Of a stretch of 31,211 bases of DNA, positions 7,775 to 15,444 are shown one piece after another. The DNA comes from JAHFRG01 sp036522275 (lineage in GTDB: Bacteria > Pseudomonadota > Gammaproteobacteria > Burkholderiales > JAHFRG01): positions 1-31,211 of the forward strand of contig DATDGC010000004.1 in the NCBI GenBank assembly GCA_036522275.1, written 5' to 3'. Made by a program: the position numbers and the translations under genes. Below the pieces are notes generated by a model, which had not been told where the DNA came from, did no database searches, and saw only the letters and a list, made by a program, of their open reading frames with translations. Each line of letters opens with the position of its first letter. Position 1 is the first letter of the stretch.

Positions 7775-8437
7775 CTAACGCAGGCTGATGACCTGCCAGT
7801 TGTTTTTCCGAGCATGCGCATGCAGCGTCTCGTCAGGGTCCACTGCGACCGGATGAGTCACCCGTTCAAGCAAGGGCAAATCGTTCAGCGAATCGCTGAA
7901 AAACCAGCTCTCTTCGAAGCTTTTTAATTGTATTCCTTGCTCCCGCAACCAGTGCTCGAGACAGGCGACCTTGCCCGCGCGGAAACAGGGAGTGCCTGCG
8001 ACTTTGCCGGTAAACTCGCCATCGTGCTCTTCCGGCTCGGTCGCAATCAAATGCTCGACTCCGAATTCTCTAGCAATCGGCGCGGTGACAAAACGGTTGG
8101 TCGCGGTAATGATCGCGGTCAAATCGCCGTCTTCGATACGGCTATGCACTAAAGTACGCGCTTTACTGCTGATAATCGGCAGTATCCGGTTTTGCATGAA
8201 CGCAGCGCGCCAGGATTCGAGCTCGCGCCGTGGGTGGCGCGACAAGGGCTTTAGCTGAAAGTCAAGAAACGCGTGGATATCCAGGGTACCGGCGCGGTAT
8301 TGGCCGTAGAAATCGCGGTTCTTTGCTTCGTACACTTCGCGGTCCAGCACCTTTTTGTCAATCAGGAATTGTGCCCACTCAAAATCGCTGTCACCGGCAA
8401 GAAGCGTGTTATCGAGGTCAAAAAGGGCTAGCCTCAC
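7775..8437 (-). CDS. HAD-superfamily subfamily IB hydrolase (SerB-like phosphatase)
   Basis: The 220-residue protein starts MRLALFDLDNTLL, motif I of HAD phosphatases with nucleophile Asp7 and acid/base Asp9. It continues with motif II (ITATNRF), a conserved Lys in the FTGKVAGTPCF region, and motif IV FSDSLNDLPLL. Layout and length match the HAD-IB family related to phosphoserine phosphatase; members act on small phosphomonoesters and the substrate here is unknown. Its start overlaps the hda stop by 4 nt. The hda-HAD pair is recurrent in betaproteobacteria. Confidence 0.9.
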   Translation of the reverse strand: MRLALFDLDNTLLAGDSDFEWAQFLIDKKVLDREVYEAKNRDFYGQYRAGTLDIHAFLDFQLKPLSRHPRRELESWRAAFMQNRILPIISSKARTLVHSRIEDGDLTAIITATNRFVTAPIAREFGVEHLIATEPEEHDGEFTGKVAGTPCFRAGKVACLEHWLREQGIQLKSFEESWFFSDSLNDLPLLERVTHPVAVDPDETLHAHARKNNWQVISLR

Positions 8438-9135
8438 TCTCCCCCCGGGAACAATTGCGCTTGCATGATTTCCCGCAATAGCGGCAGGGTCACCGGCCGC
8501 TTGGTGCGCAAGGAGTAGTTATCCAGCGCATCGAGCATCGCCAAAAGCGAAGGCATGTCGCGCCGCCCGTGGCGCAACAGATAATCCGCCGCTTCCTGCG
8601 GCAGCTCGAAACCGCGGTTTCTGGCATGGTTTTTCAGCGCCTGCGTTTTTTCTTCATCCTTGAGGCCATGCACCTGAAATACCAGGCCCCAGCTTAGCCG
8701 CGTAACTAAATCTTCGCGCAGCTTAAGCTGCGCCGGCGGCATAGCGCCGCTCACCAACAGCATACCCGACCCTTCGCGGATATGATTGTAAAGATTGAAC
8801 AGGGTGATTTGCGCATTGCCGCTCAAACGTTCCACGTCATCCACCGCCAGTGCATCCAGCGGGTCAGACCCGGAAGCGATTTCGCTGTCCTGACCGCAGC
8901 AGATGTAAGAAGCGCTCAAATGCTGCTGCCTGAACGCATCCACCATGGCTTTGAGCAGATGGCTGCGCCCCGAGCCGGGACTTCCCCAAAGATAAACGAA
9001 GCGTTCTTGCGGTTTGGCGGCCAGCATTTCGCGCAGCACCTGAATGAGCTCTGTGTTTCTGCCGACAACAAAATTATCCAGCGTGGGCTGGTCTTGCAAG
9101 GATAAATCCAGTACCAATTGGCTTTGCATATTCAT
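8434..9135 (-). CDS. hda: DnaA regulatory inactivator Hda
   Basis: The 233-residue protein is a short AAA+ DnaA homologue without the DnaA DNA-binding domain. Near the N-terminus QLVLDL (residues 6-11) fits the clamp-binding motif of Hda, and Walker A is GSPGSGRS at 51-58, where the Arg in place of Lys is usual for Hda. Walker B is ALAVDDVERL. Hda bound to the DNA-loaded clamp stimulates ATP hydrolysis by DnaA and prevents reinitiation. A second ATG lies two codons in. No clear Shine-Dalgarno precedes it; a short reading frame upstream (9132-9272) ends in an ATGA overlap with this start. Confidence 0.93.
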   Translation of the reverse strand: MNMQSQLVLDLSLQDQPTLDNFVVGRNTELIQVLREMLAAKPQERFVYLWGSPGSGRSHLLKAMVDAFRQQHLSASYICCGQDSEIASGSDPLDALAVDDVERLSGNAQITLFNLYNHIREGSGMLLVSGAMPPAQLKLREDLVTRLSWGLVFQVHGLKDEEKTQALKNHARNRGFELPQEAADYLLRHGRRDMPSLLAMLDALDNYSLRTKRPVTLPLLREIMQAQLFPGGE

Positions 9136-9272
9136 TGCAAATTTTTAACAGTCACAGCAGTATATAGCCCATCGCCAACTCTATGCCACACCAAGGAGAA
9201 GGCGGCTCGCGCGGTGGCCGCCGCCAGCGCAAGCCATCTAAAGATAACGAATATCGTCGAAGCGTTTGGCAT
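9132..9272 (-). other. short reading frame upstream of hda, possible relic or coupled leader
   Basis: An ATG at 9272 opens 46 codons (64 from a TTG at 9326) ending in a TGA that overlaps the hda ATG as ATGA. The product starts MPNASTIFVIFRWLALAAA, which looks like a signal peptide, and continues GDGLYTAVTVKNLQ. In some relatives a DUF2066 envelope-protein gene lies in this neighbourhood, and the LYTAVTV stretch could be the start of such a gene, but this is a weak impression. There is no good ribosome site. It may be meaningless. Confidence 0.2.
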
Positions 9273-9340
9273 CCATTTCAGGTAAAATTTGTCGTTCTTA
9301 AGCCTGCTCCACTTTATCTTGAACAAGGCGATAACTCAAC

Positions 9341-10390
9341 TTGAGCCCTACTGACGCTCCCAAATCGTCGCTCTCCTATCTTGATGCCGGAGTGGATATA
9401 GCCGCCGGTGACCGGCTGGTGGAAAACATCAAACAACTGGCCCTAAAAACCCTGCGGCCGGAAGTGCTGGCAGGCATCGGCGGTTTCGGCGCGCTGTTTG
9501 AAATTTCCAAAAAGTACCGCGACCCGGTTCTGGTTTCCGGCAGCGACGGCGTGGGCACCAAGCTCAAGCTCGCTTTCCAGCTCAATAAACATGATACGGT
9601 GGGCATTGATCTGGTGGCGATGAGCGTCAATGATATTCTGGTGCAAGGTGCGGAGCCGTTATTTTTTCTCGATTACTTTGCCTGCGGCAAGCTCGATGTG
9701 GCTACCGCGACCCAAGTGATTCAGGGCATCGCCAAAGGCTGTGAATTCGCAGGCTGTGCGCTGATTGGCGGCGAGACTGCTGAAATGCCGGGTTTTTATG
9801 CAGCCAGCGAATACGATCTCGCAGGTTTCGCGGTGGGCGTGGTGGAAAAAGACCGTATCATCACCGGCCGCACCATCACCGCGGGTGACGTGGTGCTGGG
9901 GCTGGCATCCAGCGGCGCGCATTCCAACGGCTATTCGCTGATCCGCAAAATTATCGAGGGGGGTGGCGCGGTTCTCTCTTCCGATTTCCACGGACAAAGT
10001 TTGGGTGAGGCCCTGCTTGCGCCGACGCGTATTTACGTGAAACCGCTGCTGGAGCTGATACAACACCTGCCGGTGAAAGGCATGGCACACATTACCGGCG
10101 GTGGGCTTTTGGAAAACATCCCGCGCATCCTCCCTGATAACTTGTGCGCAGTATTGCAGCGCTCGGCATGGGACATGCCACCACTCTTTAAATGGCTGCA
10201 AGCCCAAGGCAATATCGCGGAGCGCGAAATGTACCGCACTTTCAACTGCGGCATCGGAATGATTGTAGTGGTAAGCCCGGAATATTCACAACAAGCGCAA
10301 AAACTTTTGCGCGCAAGCGGAGAACAGGTGTGGCGCATCGGTGAAATCAAGGAGCGCGCCAAAGGCGGGCCGCAAACCGTGGTGTCATGA
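9341..10390 (+). CDS. purM: phosphoribosylformylglycinamidine cyclo-ligase (AIR synthetase)
   Basis: The 349-residue protein begins just before SLSYLDAGVDIAAGD and carries the AIRS blocks SGSDGVGTKLKLAF, GIDLVAMSVNDILVQGAEP, and GGGLLENIPRILP. PurM closes the imidazole ring of the purine precursor using ATP. The start is TTG at 9341: the frame is closed by TAA at 9332-9334, so no upstream start exists, and any later start would remove conserved residues. AAGGCG lies about 10 nt upstream. Its stop overlaps the purN ATG by 4 nt. It is divergent from hda. Confidence 0.96.
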   Translation: MSPTDAPKSSLSYLDAGVDIAAGDRLVENIKQLALKTLRPEVLAGIGGFGALFEISKKYRDPVLVSGSDGVGTKLKLAFQLNKHDTVGIDLVAMSVNDILVQGAEPLFFLDYFACGKLDVATATQVIQGIAKGCEFAGCALIGGETAEMPGFYAASEYDLAGFAVGVVEKDRIITGRTITAGDVVLGLASSGAHSNGYSLIRKIIEGGGAVLSSDFHGQSLGEALLAPTRIYVKPLLELIQHLPVKGMAHITGGGLLENIPRILPDNLCAVLQRSAWDMPPLFKWLQAQGNIAEREMYRTFNCGIGMIVVVSPEYSQQAQKLLRASGEQVWRIGEIKERAKGGPQTVVS

Positions 10391-11025
10391 AATCCATTGT
10401 CGTTCTCATTTCCGGTCGCGGCAGCAATCTTGAGGCGATATTGAAAGCGCGGCTTCCTGTCAAAGTAGCCGCCGTCATCAGCAATAATCCGCAAGCCAAA
10501 GGATTGGCCATTGCCCGTGCGCACGGCATAGAAGCGCTGACGCTCGACCGCAAGCAGTTCGCCAGCCGCGAAGCGTTCGATGCCGAGCTTGCCTCGCGCA
10601 TCGCGGTGTTCAAACCCGATTTGATCGCGCTCGCGGGTTTCATGCTCATCCTCGGCGATGTGTTTGTGGAACGTTTCGCCAACCGCATCATCAATATTCA
10701 TCCATCGCTGCTGCCCGCTTTTCCTGGGCTCGACACCCACGCCCGGGCGCTGCAGGTGGGAGTGAAAATCCACGGTTGCTCCGTGCACTTCGTCACTTCC
10801 AAGCTCGACTATGGACCCATCATCATCCAGGCTGCGGTGCCAGTGCTTGCGGCGGACAGCGAAGCTACTCTGGCAGCACGAGTGCTGAAGCAGGAACACC
10901 GCATTTACCCGCAAGCCATCCGCTGGTTCATCGAAGACCGGTTGGTCATCGAAAAGCACGGCGTGCGCGTTATAGGAGCCAAAGCCGGGCATACTGCTTT
11001 GTTTTCACCTGGAGTTGATGAATGA
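10387..11025 (+). CDS. purN: phosphoribosylglycinamide formyltransferase
   Basis: The 212-residue protein starts MKSIVVLISGRGSNLEAIL and includes AAVISNNPQAKGL, ALAGFMLILG, NIHPSLLPAFPG with the catalytic Asn and His, and the VHFVTSKLDYGPII block with the catalytic Asp. PurN moves the formyl group from 10-formyl-tetrahydrofolate to GAR, two steps before PurM. The gene is coupled to purM by ATGA and to the following DUF3108 gene by another ATGA, so all three should be one transcript. Confidence 0.96.
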   Translation: MKSIVVLISGRGSNLEAILKARLPVKVAAVISNNPQAKGLAIARAHGIEALTLDRKQFASREAFDAELASRIAVFKPDLIALAGFMLILGDVFVERFANRIINIHPSLLPAFPGLDTHARALQVGVKIHGCSVHFVTSKLDYGPIIIQAAVPVLAADSEATLAARVLKQEHRIYPQAIRWFIEDRLVIEKHGVRVIGAKAGHTALFSPGVDE

Positions 11026-11711
11026 GGCTCGCGTTTGTTCTGTTTTGGTGCTTGTGCCTTAACGCTGCGGCGGATGAGATGCCGCAGAGTGTCACCATCG
11101 TTTATGATGTAATGATGGAGAGCTTCAGTCTCGGCACCGGCACGGAAGTTCTGGAAACCAACGGCAGGAGCTACTCCATAGTTAGCCAAACCCACCCCAC
11201 CGGAATCGCGGCGCTCATTCCCAAGGCTAAAATGCGGCGCGAATCGCGCGGCATGATTACCTCCCAAGGTCTGCGCCCACAGCAATTCCTGGAACAGCTC
11301 GGCAAGGATGAGCCTGCCATCGCCAAATTCGATTGGGAGAAAAAGCTGATTACTTTCGAGCGCGGAGGCAATGCGCAAAGTGAAGCGCTGCCAAACATAG
11401 CCTATGACAGGTTATGCATTGCCTACAACTTTGTCTTCCATCAGCCGCAAGGCGAGGATTTTCAATTCTACATGACCGACGGCAAGCGCCTCTCCGATTA
11501 CCGCTATTTGATGGTCGGCAAGGAAATTCTGAATACTCCGATGGGTAAAATACAAACCGTGCACTGGACCAAACAACGCGAAAAAGAAACCGACCGTGGC
11601 GCCGATCTTTGGCTTGCGACAGAACAATACTATCTGCCGGTGCGCATCGTCTTCACCGACAAGGGCGGCAGGCGTTACGACCAGGTCGCAAAGCAAATCA
11701 GTTACCAATAG
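11022..11711 (+). CDS. DUF3108-family exported protein of unknown function
   Basis: The 229-residue protein has a short hydrophobic signal (MRLAFVLFWCLCLNAAADE, probable cleavage after AAA or ADE) followed by a beta-rich body with VTIVYDVMMESFSLGTG and a TPMGKIQTVHWTKQRE stretch typical of DUF3108 proteins, which often lie next to purN in betaproteobacteria. They are thought to be periplasmic or outer-membrane-facing; no activity is established. It is coupled to purN by a 4-nt overlap, and the methyltransferase starts 1 nt after its stop codon. Confidence 0.85.
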   Translation: MRLAFVLFWCLCLNAAADEMPQSVTIVYDVMMESFSLGTGTEVLETNGRSYSIVSQTHPTGIAALIPKAKMRRESRGMITSQGLRPQQFLEQLGKDEPAIAKFDWEKKLITFERGGNAQSEALPNIAYDRLCIAYNFVFHQPQGEDFQFYMTDGKRLSDYRYLMVGKEILNTPMGKIQTVHWTKQREKETDRGADLWLATEQYYLPVRIVFTDKGGRRYDQVAKQISYQ

Positions 11712-11712
11712 A

Positions 11713-12972
11713 ATGTCTCTTACCGCCGCACGTCTCGATATGGCGGTTGCCGCCTGGCACATGATCGCGCCTTTGAGCGAGCCGGCTGACAATCTGCTCA
11801 GCCGCCATTTCCGCAACCATCACGAACTCGGAATTAATGACCGCAGTTTCATCGCTGACACGCTATTCGGCATGTTGCGGCACAGGCGCTTTATCGAGTA
11901 TCTCGCGGGCAGCACCTCTCAGCGCCGTTTAGTGCTTGCCTATCTCGCGAAGCTCTCCGGGCTCAGCCTGAGCGAGCTTGAGCCGCTTCTGAGCCGCGAT
12001 GAAATGAAGTGGCTGCGCGATATAAAAGCTCAGTCCACGGATGATTTGCCGCTCGCAATTCAATCGGAATTCCCCGACTGGCTGATGGCAAAACTTAAAA
12101 GCTTCATGCCAGATGCAGAAATTCTCGCGCTCGGCCGCGGCATGCAAAACCCGGCACCGCTTGATCTGCGCGTCAACACCATCCGCACCAGCCGCGAAGA
12201 AGTGCTGCACAGTCTGGAATCCGAAGGCATCACCGCACAACCTACCCTCTACTCGCCGACGGGCATCCGGCTCAAGAACAAAATATCGCTGAACCGTCAC
12301 GCGCTGTTTCTCTCCGGCAAAGTCGAAGTGCAGGATGAAGGCAGTCAGTTGATCTGTTACCTGGTCGCCCCGCGGCGCCACGAAATGATTGTAGATTTCT
12401 GCGCCGGCGCCGGCGGCAAGGCGCTGCTGCTTAGCGCTATGATGCAAAACCACGGGCGCGTTTACGCTTTTGATGTGTCGGATAAACGGCTTCTTAATCT
12501 CAAGCCGCGCCTGAAACGCTCGGGCTTGAGCAATATCCATCCTCAGCGCATTGCCCACGAAAACGATGCCAAGATCAAGCGCCTTGCGGGAAAAATAGAT
12601 CGCGTGCTGGTGGACGTCCCGTGCAGCGGGCTGGGGACGCTGCGCCGCAATCCCGACCTTAAATGGCGGCAGTCTGCGCAAAGCATTGTTGAGCTCAAGC
12701 AAAAGCAGGCGCTGATTCTTGAGCGCGCCGCAAGCCTCTTAAAATCCGGGGGGCGGCTCGTTTACGCCACCTGCAGCATTTTGCCCGACGAAAACGAAGA
12801 AATCGTGGATGGTTTTTTAAGAGGACACCCGCAGTTTAAGCAAACCCATTGCGGCGGAATTCTGGCACAGCAGAGCATTGCGCTGGATACCGGCGCATCC
12901 TTGCGCATCTTGCCGCACATTCATCATACCGACGGTTTCTTTGCCGTGGTCATGGAGAAATCAAATGCATAA
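11713..12972 (+). CDS. RsmB/NOP2-family SAM-dependent RNA cytosine-5 methyltransferase
   Basis: The 419-residue product has an N-terminal NusB-like helical part, then a Rossmann methyltransferase with SAM motif DFCAGAGGKALLL, DVPCSGLGTLRRNPDLKWR and YATCSILPDENEEIV. The Cys of PCSG and of TCS are the release and nucleophilic cysteines of m5C RNA methyltransferases. RsmB methylates C967 of 16S rRNA, but the paralogue family is large and the target here is not certain. The ATG at 11713 is chosen, since a longer frame would run into the DUF3108 gene and add non-homologous residues. The 3' end overlaps the next gene by 8 nt. Confidence 0.9.
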   Translation: MSLTAARLDMAVAAWHMIAPLSEPADNLLSRHFRNHHELGINDRSFIADTLFGMLRHRRFIEYLAGSTSQRRLVLAYLAKLSGLSLSELEPLLSRDEMKWLRDIKAQSTDDLPLAIQSEFPDWLMAKLKSFMPDAEILALGRGMQNPAPLDLRVNTIRTSREEVLHSLESEGITAQPTLYSPTGIRLKNKISLNRHALFLSGKVEVQDEGSQLICYLVAPRRHEMIVDFCAGAGGKALLLSAMMQNHGRVYAFDVSDKRLLNLKPRLKRSGLSNIHPQRIAHENDAKIKRLAGKIDRVLVDVPCSGLGTLRRNPDLKWRQSAQSIVELKQKQALILERAASLLKSGGRLVYATCSILPDENEEIVDGFLRGHPQFKQTHCGGILAQQSIALDTGASLRILPHIHHTDGFFAVVMEKSNA

Positions 12973-13543
12973 ATCGCTGAAATACCTACTTGTCGCTGGA
13001 CTGGTATTGCTCACGGCGCTTACCGCGCCGGCGTTTGAAGGCCCGTTTTTTTCGCGCGGTAAATCCATAGCTGCCACCGGCACGGTGGAACTTGCATTTA
13101 CTCCCGAAGACGCTGCCGGCAAGATGGTGATCAGCGCCATCAACAGAGCACGCCGGGAGATTCTGGTACAGGCTTTCAGCTTCACTCACAGCGATATCGC
13201 GAAAGCGCTGATAAAAGCCAAAAAACGCGGGGTTGAAGTGCAGCTTATCGCAGATGCGGAGCAAACCGACAAAACCCAACCAAACATGATTGCAGAGATT
13301 GCGACTTCAGGCATTCCGACCTATCTCGATTTCCAGCACCAAAGCGCGCATAACAAAATCATGGTGATTGACGCAGGAACCGCCGACTCGGCGGTCATCA
13401 CCGGCTCGTTTAATTTCACCTACGCCGCGCAATTCAAGAACGCGGAAAACCTGATTATCTTTCATGGCGACCCTGAAATCACCGCGGCCTATCTGGAAAA
13501 CTGGAAACGTCATCTGGCGCATGCCTCGCGCTACCGCCGATAA
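12965..13543 (+). CDS. secreted phospholipase D-like nuclease (Nuc family, single HKD motif)
   Basis: The 192-residue protein has an N-terminal signal (MHKSLKYLLVAGLVLL then TAPAFEG) and one HKD motif: His129, Lys131 and Asp136 in HNKIMVIDAG, followed by GSFNFT. Proteins of this size with one HKD copy act as dimers; the founding member is the Salmonella periplasmic endonuclease Nuc. I infer a periplasmic nuclease or phosphodiesterase. The ATG at 12965 lies inside the end of the methyltransferase gene (8-nt overlap), which supports coupling. The unrelated partner gives no functional hint. Confidence 0.88.
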   Translation: MHKSLKYLLVAGLVLLTALTAPAFEGPFFSRGKSIAATGTVELAFTPEDAAGKMVISAINRARREILVQAFSFTHSDIAKALIKAKKRGVEVQLIADAEQTDKTQPNMIAEIATSGIPTYLDFQHQSAHNKIMVIDAGTADSAVITGSFNFTYAAQFKNAENLIIFHGDPEITAAYLENWKRHLAHASRYRR

Positions 13544-13616
13544 AAAATACGGCATCAAAATTCCCTTTCCCAAGCGCGACTTGCGTATCCCAAGCCCGGC
13601 CCGCCGGCCAGATTAA
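13542..13616 (+). pseudogene. C-terminal remnant of an MscS-type mechanosensitive channel
   Basis: In a frame different from the preceding gene, the bases just after its stop read KKYGIKIPFPKRDLRI, then a short tail and TAA at 13614-13616. The pattern G-I-x-I-P-F-P-x-R-D-L is the typical last segment of MscS-family channels; compare IVIPFPQHEVRM at the end of the intact channel gene at 27628-28455. Nothing upstream in this frame resembles the rest of an MscS protein, so only about 20 codons survive. Assignment rests on this short motif alone. Confidence 0.45.
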
Positions 13617-13646
13617 ATATGCCGAATACCGCACATTTAAAGCGCT

Positions 13647-13674
13647 TTGCTTCCCCATCGATAGCGCGTAGAAT
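13647..13674 (+). promoter_or_regulatory. candidate promoter for the desaturase gene
   Basis: TTGCTT (13647-13652) and TAGAAT (13669-13674) are 16 bp apart and lie 30 nt before the ATG. The -10 matches consensus at five positions. A TAAGG ribosome site (13689-13693) follows, 10 nt before the start codon. Confidence 0.45.
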
Positions 13675-13703
13675 AGCCCCGTTACATTTAAGGTACAAAT
13701 CGA

Positions 13704-14900
13704 ATGTCTTATTTTTCCGAGCATTTTTTCACAGGACTTATTGATCTGCCATGGTGGGGTTATATTGTTCTCACCCTGGTCCTCACCGCAATCACTAATG
13801 GTGCCATCACTATATACCTGCACCGCTATCAGGCGCACCACGGTTTGGATTTGCATCCGGTTGCCAGCCATTTTTTCCGCTTCTGGCTGTGGCTCACTAC
13901 CGGAATGGTGACCAAGGAATGGGTAGCGGTTCACCGCAAGCATCACGCCAAGGTCGAAACCGAGGAAGACCCGCACAGCCCGCAAGTGTTAGGCCTGCGC
14001 AAAGTGCTATGGCAAGGTTATGAGGTCTACAAGCAGGAAACCTGCAAGCTCGAAACGCTTGAAAAATACGGACACGACACGCCTAATGATTGGCTGGAAC
14101 TCAACCTGTACACCAAGCGCAGTTCGCTCGGCATTTTCATCATGGCGGTGATTGACTTTGCCCTGTTTGGATTTATCGGCATCACTATTTGGGCAGTGCA
14201 GATGGTGTGGACTCCGTTTTTCGCCGCCGGTGTGATCAACGGCGTGGGCCACTACTTGGGGTACCGCAATTTTGCTTGCGCCGATGCCAGCAAGAATATC
14301 GTACCATGGGGCATCCTGATCGCCGGTGAAGAACTGCACAACAATCACCATGCTTACGCCACATCCGCCCGGTTTTCCAACAAATGGTACGAATTCGACA
14401 TTGGCTGGATGTACATCCGTATTTTGGAATTCCTGGGTTTTGCTCAGGTGAAAAATCTCGCGCCGAAAATCCGCTTCAATTTAAACAAGGCGCAGTGCGA
14501 TCTGGAAACCCTGCAAGCGGTTATCACCCACCGCTACGATGTGCTCGCCAAGTTTGCCAAATCAGTAAAACAAACCTGTGCCGAGGAAATCCGCGAGCTC
14601 AGGGAGCGCGCCGCGCAATTCGACAGTCAAACCCTGAAGAACATCAAAAAGCACTGGCTGTACCTGGATGCCAAATTCTTAAAAGCGCAGGAACGCGCCA
14701 AGCTCAACGAAGTCCTGAACAAAAGCCAAGTGCTGGAAACCATATATTCGATGCGCCAAGAACTCACCACGCTGTGGCAGCGTTCCACCGCTTCCAAGGA
14801 GCAACTCGTAAGACAGCTCGAAGACTGGTGCCGCCGCGCCGAGAAAAGCGGCATCGCTTCGCTGCAGGAATTCTCGCGCAAGCTGCGCTACTACGCATAA
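13704..14900 (+). CDS. acyl-CoA desaturase / fatty acid desaturase with C-terminal helical extension
   Basis: The 398-residue membrane protein has three histidine boxes for the di-iron centre: HRYQAHH (40-46), HRKHH (77-81) and HNNHH (212-216), separated by hydrophobic segments. This is the delta-9 stearoyl-CoA-desaturase-like family, which inserts a double bond into acyl chains in the inner membrane. After about residue 260 there is a long charged helical extension rich in Lys/Glu/Arg ending QLEDWCRRAEKSGI and a short tail. The extension faintly recalls the C-terminus of ISL3-type transposases. The gene is monocistronic, with its own candidate promoter and a strong terminator at 14916-14943. 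Confidence 0.92.
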   Translation: MSYFSEHFFTGLIDLPWWGYIVLTLVLTAITNGAITIYLHRYQAHHGLDLHPVASHFFRFWLWLTTGMVTKEWVAVHRKHHAKVETEEDPHSPQVLGLRKVLWQGYEVYKQETCKLETLEKYGHDTPNDWLELNLYTKRSSLGIFIMAVIDFALFGFIGITIWAVQMVWTPFFAAGVINGVGHYLGYRNFACADASKNIVPWGILIAGEELHNNHHAYATSARFSNKWYEFDIGWMYIRILEFLGFAQVKNLAPKIRFNLNKAQCDLETLQAVITHRYDVLAKFAKSVKQTCAEEIRELRERAAQFDSQTLKNIKKHWLYLDAKFLKAQERAKLNEVLNKSQVLETIYSMRQELTTLWQRSTASKEQLVRQLEDWCRRAEKSGIASLQEFSRKLRYYA

Positions 14901-14915
14901 AAAATTACAACCAAT

Positions 14916-14943
14916 AAAAAACCCGCCACTTGGCGGGTTTTTT
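14916..14943. terminator. bidirectional terminator between desaturase and rpmG
   Basis: ACCCGCC and GGCGGGT form a stem (14921-14927 with 14932-14938) around ACTT, flanked by a run of A on the left and T on the right. It can stop the desaturase transcript and the convergent rpmB-rpmG transcript. Confidence 0.88.
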
Positions 14944-14959
14944 GTTTCCCGGTCCGCTC

Positions 14960-15115
14960 TTATTTGAGTTTAACTTCTTTGTAGATTACATGCTTGCGGG
15001 CAACCGGGTCGAATTTCTTGATTTCCAATTTATCCGTCTGGATGCGTTTGTTCTTCGTGGTGGTATAAAAATGTCCGGTGCCTGCGGATGATTCGAGTTT
15101 GATTTTTTCGCGCAT
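14960..15115 (-). CDS. rpmG: 50S ribosomal protein L33
   Basis: The minus strand from ATG 15115 encodes 51 residues starting MREKIKLESSAGTGHFY and ending FDPVARKHVIYKEVKLK, a full-length L33. This copy lacks the CxxC zinc pairs found in some L33 forms, so it is the cysteine-free type. It follows rpmB after an 11-nt gap, the standard rpmB-rpmG operon, and ends just before the bidirectional terminator. Confidence 0.96.
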   Translation of the reverse strand: MREKIKLESSAGTGHFYTTTKNKRIQTDKLEIKKFDPVARKHVIYKEVKLK

Positions 15116-15126
15116 GGTGCCGTTCC

Positions 15127-15354
15127 TTATTTCTTGCCGCGCAACTCGGCGAGTACCGACTCGATGCCCTTCCTGTCAATGGTGCGCAGGGCGGCGTTGG
15201 TCAAGCGCATGTGCACCCAGCGCTTTTCGCTTTCCACCCATAACTTGCGGTATTGCAAGTTGGGAAGAAAACGGCGCCGAGTTTTGTTGTTGGCGTGGGA
15301 AACGCGGTTTCCCAACATCGGCGTCTTGCCGGTTACTTCGCACACTCTGGCCAT
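15127..15354 (-). CDS. rpmB: 50S ribosomal protein L28
   Basis: The 75-residue product begins MARVCEVTGKTPMLGNRVSH and contains TRRRFLPNLQYRKLW, both diagnostic of L28, a late-assembling protein of the large subunit. A GAGGT ribosome site (15364-15368 on the minus strand) precedes the ATG, and a near-consensus promoter lies just upstream. It is cotranscribed with rpmG. Confidence 0.97.
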   Translation of the reverse strand: MARVCEVTGKTPMLGNRVSHANNKTRRRFLPNLQYRKLWVESEKRWVHMRLTNAALRTIDRKGIESVLAELRGKK

Positions 15355-15384
15355 GATGCTTTACCTCAATTCGGAAGAGTGCGC

Positions 15385-15413
15385 ATTTTACCCATTTAAC
15401 GGTTAATTCTCAA
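15385..15413 (-). promoter_or_regulatory. sigma70 promoter of rpmB-rpmG
   Basis: On the minus strand TTGAGA (15413-15408) and TAAAAT (15390-15385) are exactly 17 bp apart. Five of six bases match at -10 and four or five at -35. The expected start, about 15378, leaves a leader of roughly 24 nt containing GAGGT. This is the best promoter in the window. Confidence 0.8.
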
Positions 15414-15444
15414 GGAAATAATTTACGCCTCGGAAAGCCGTGTC

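Noticed and set aside
10033..10992. A 319-codon open frame on the minus strand opposite purM and purN
   Set aside because: It lies across two conserved purine genes and has no ribosome site or domain.
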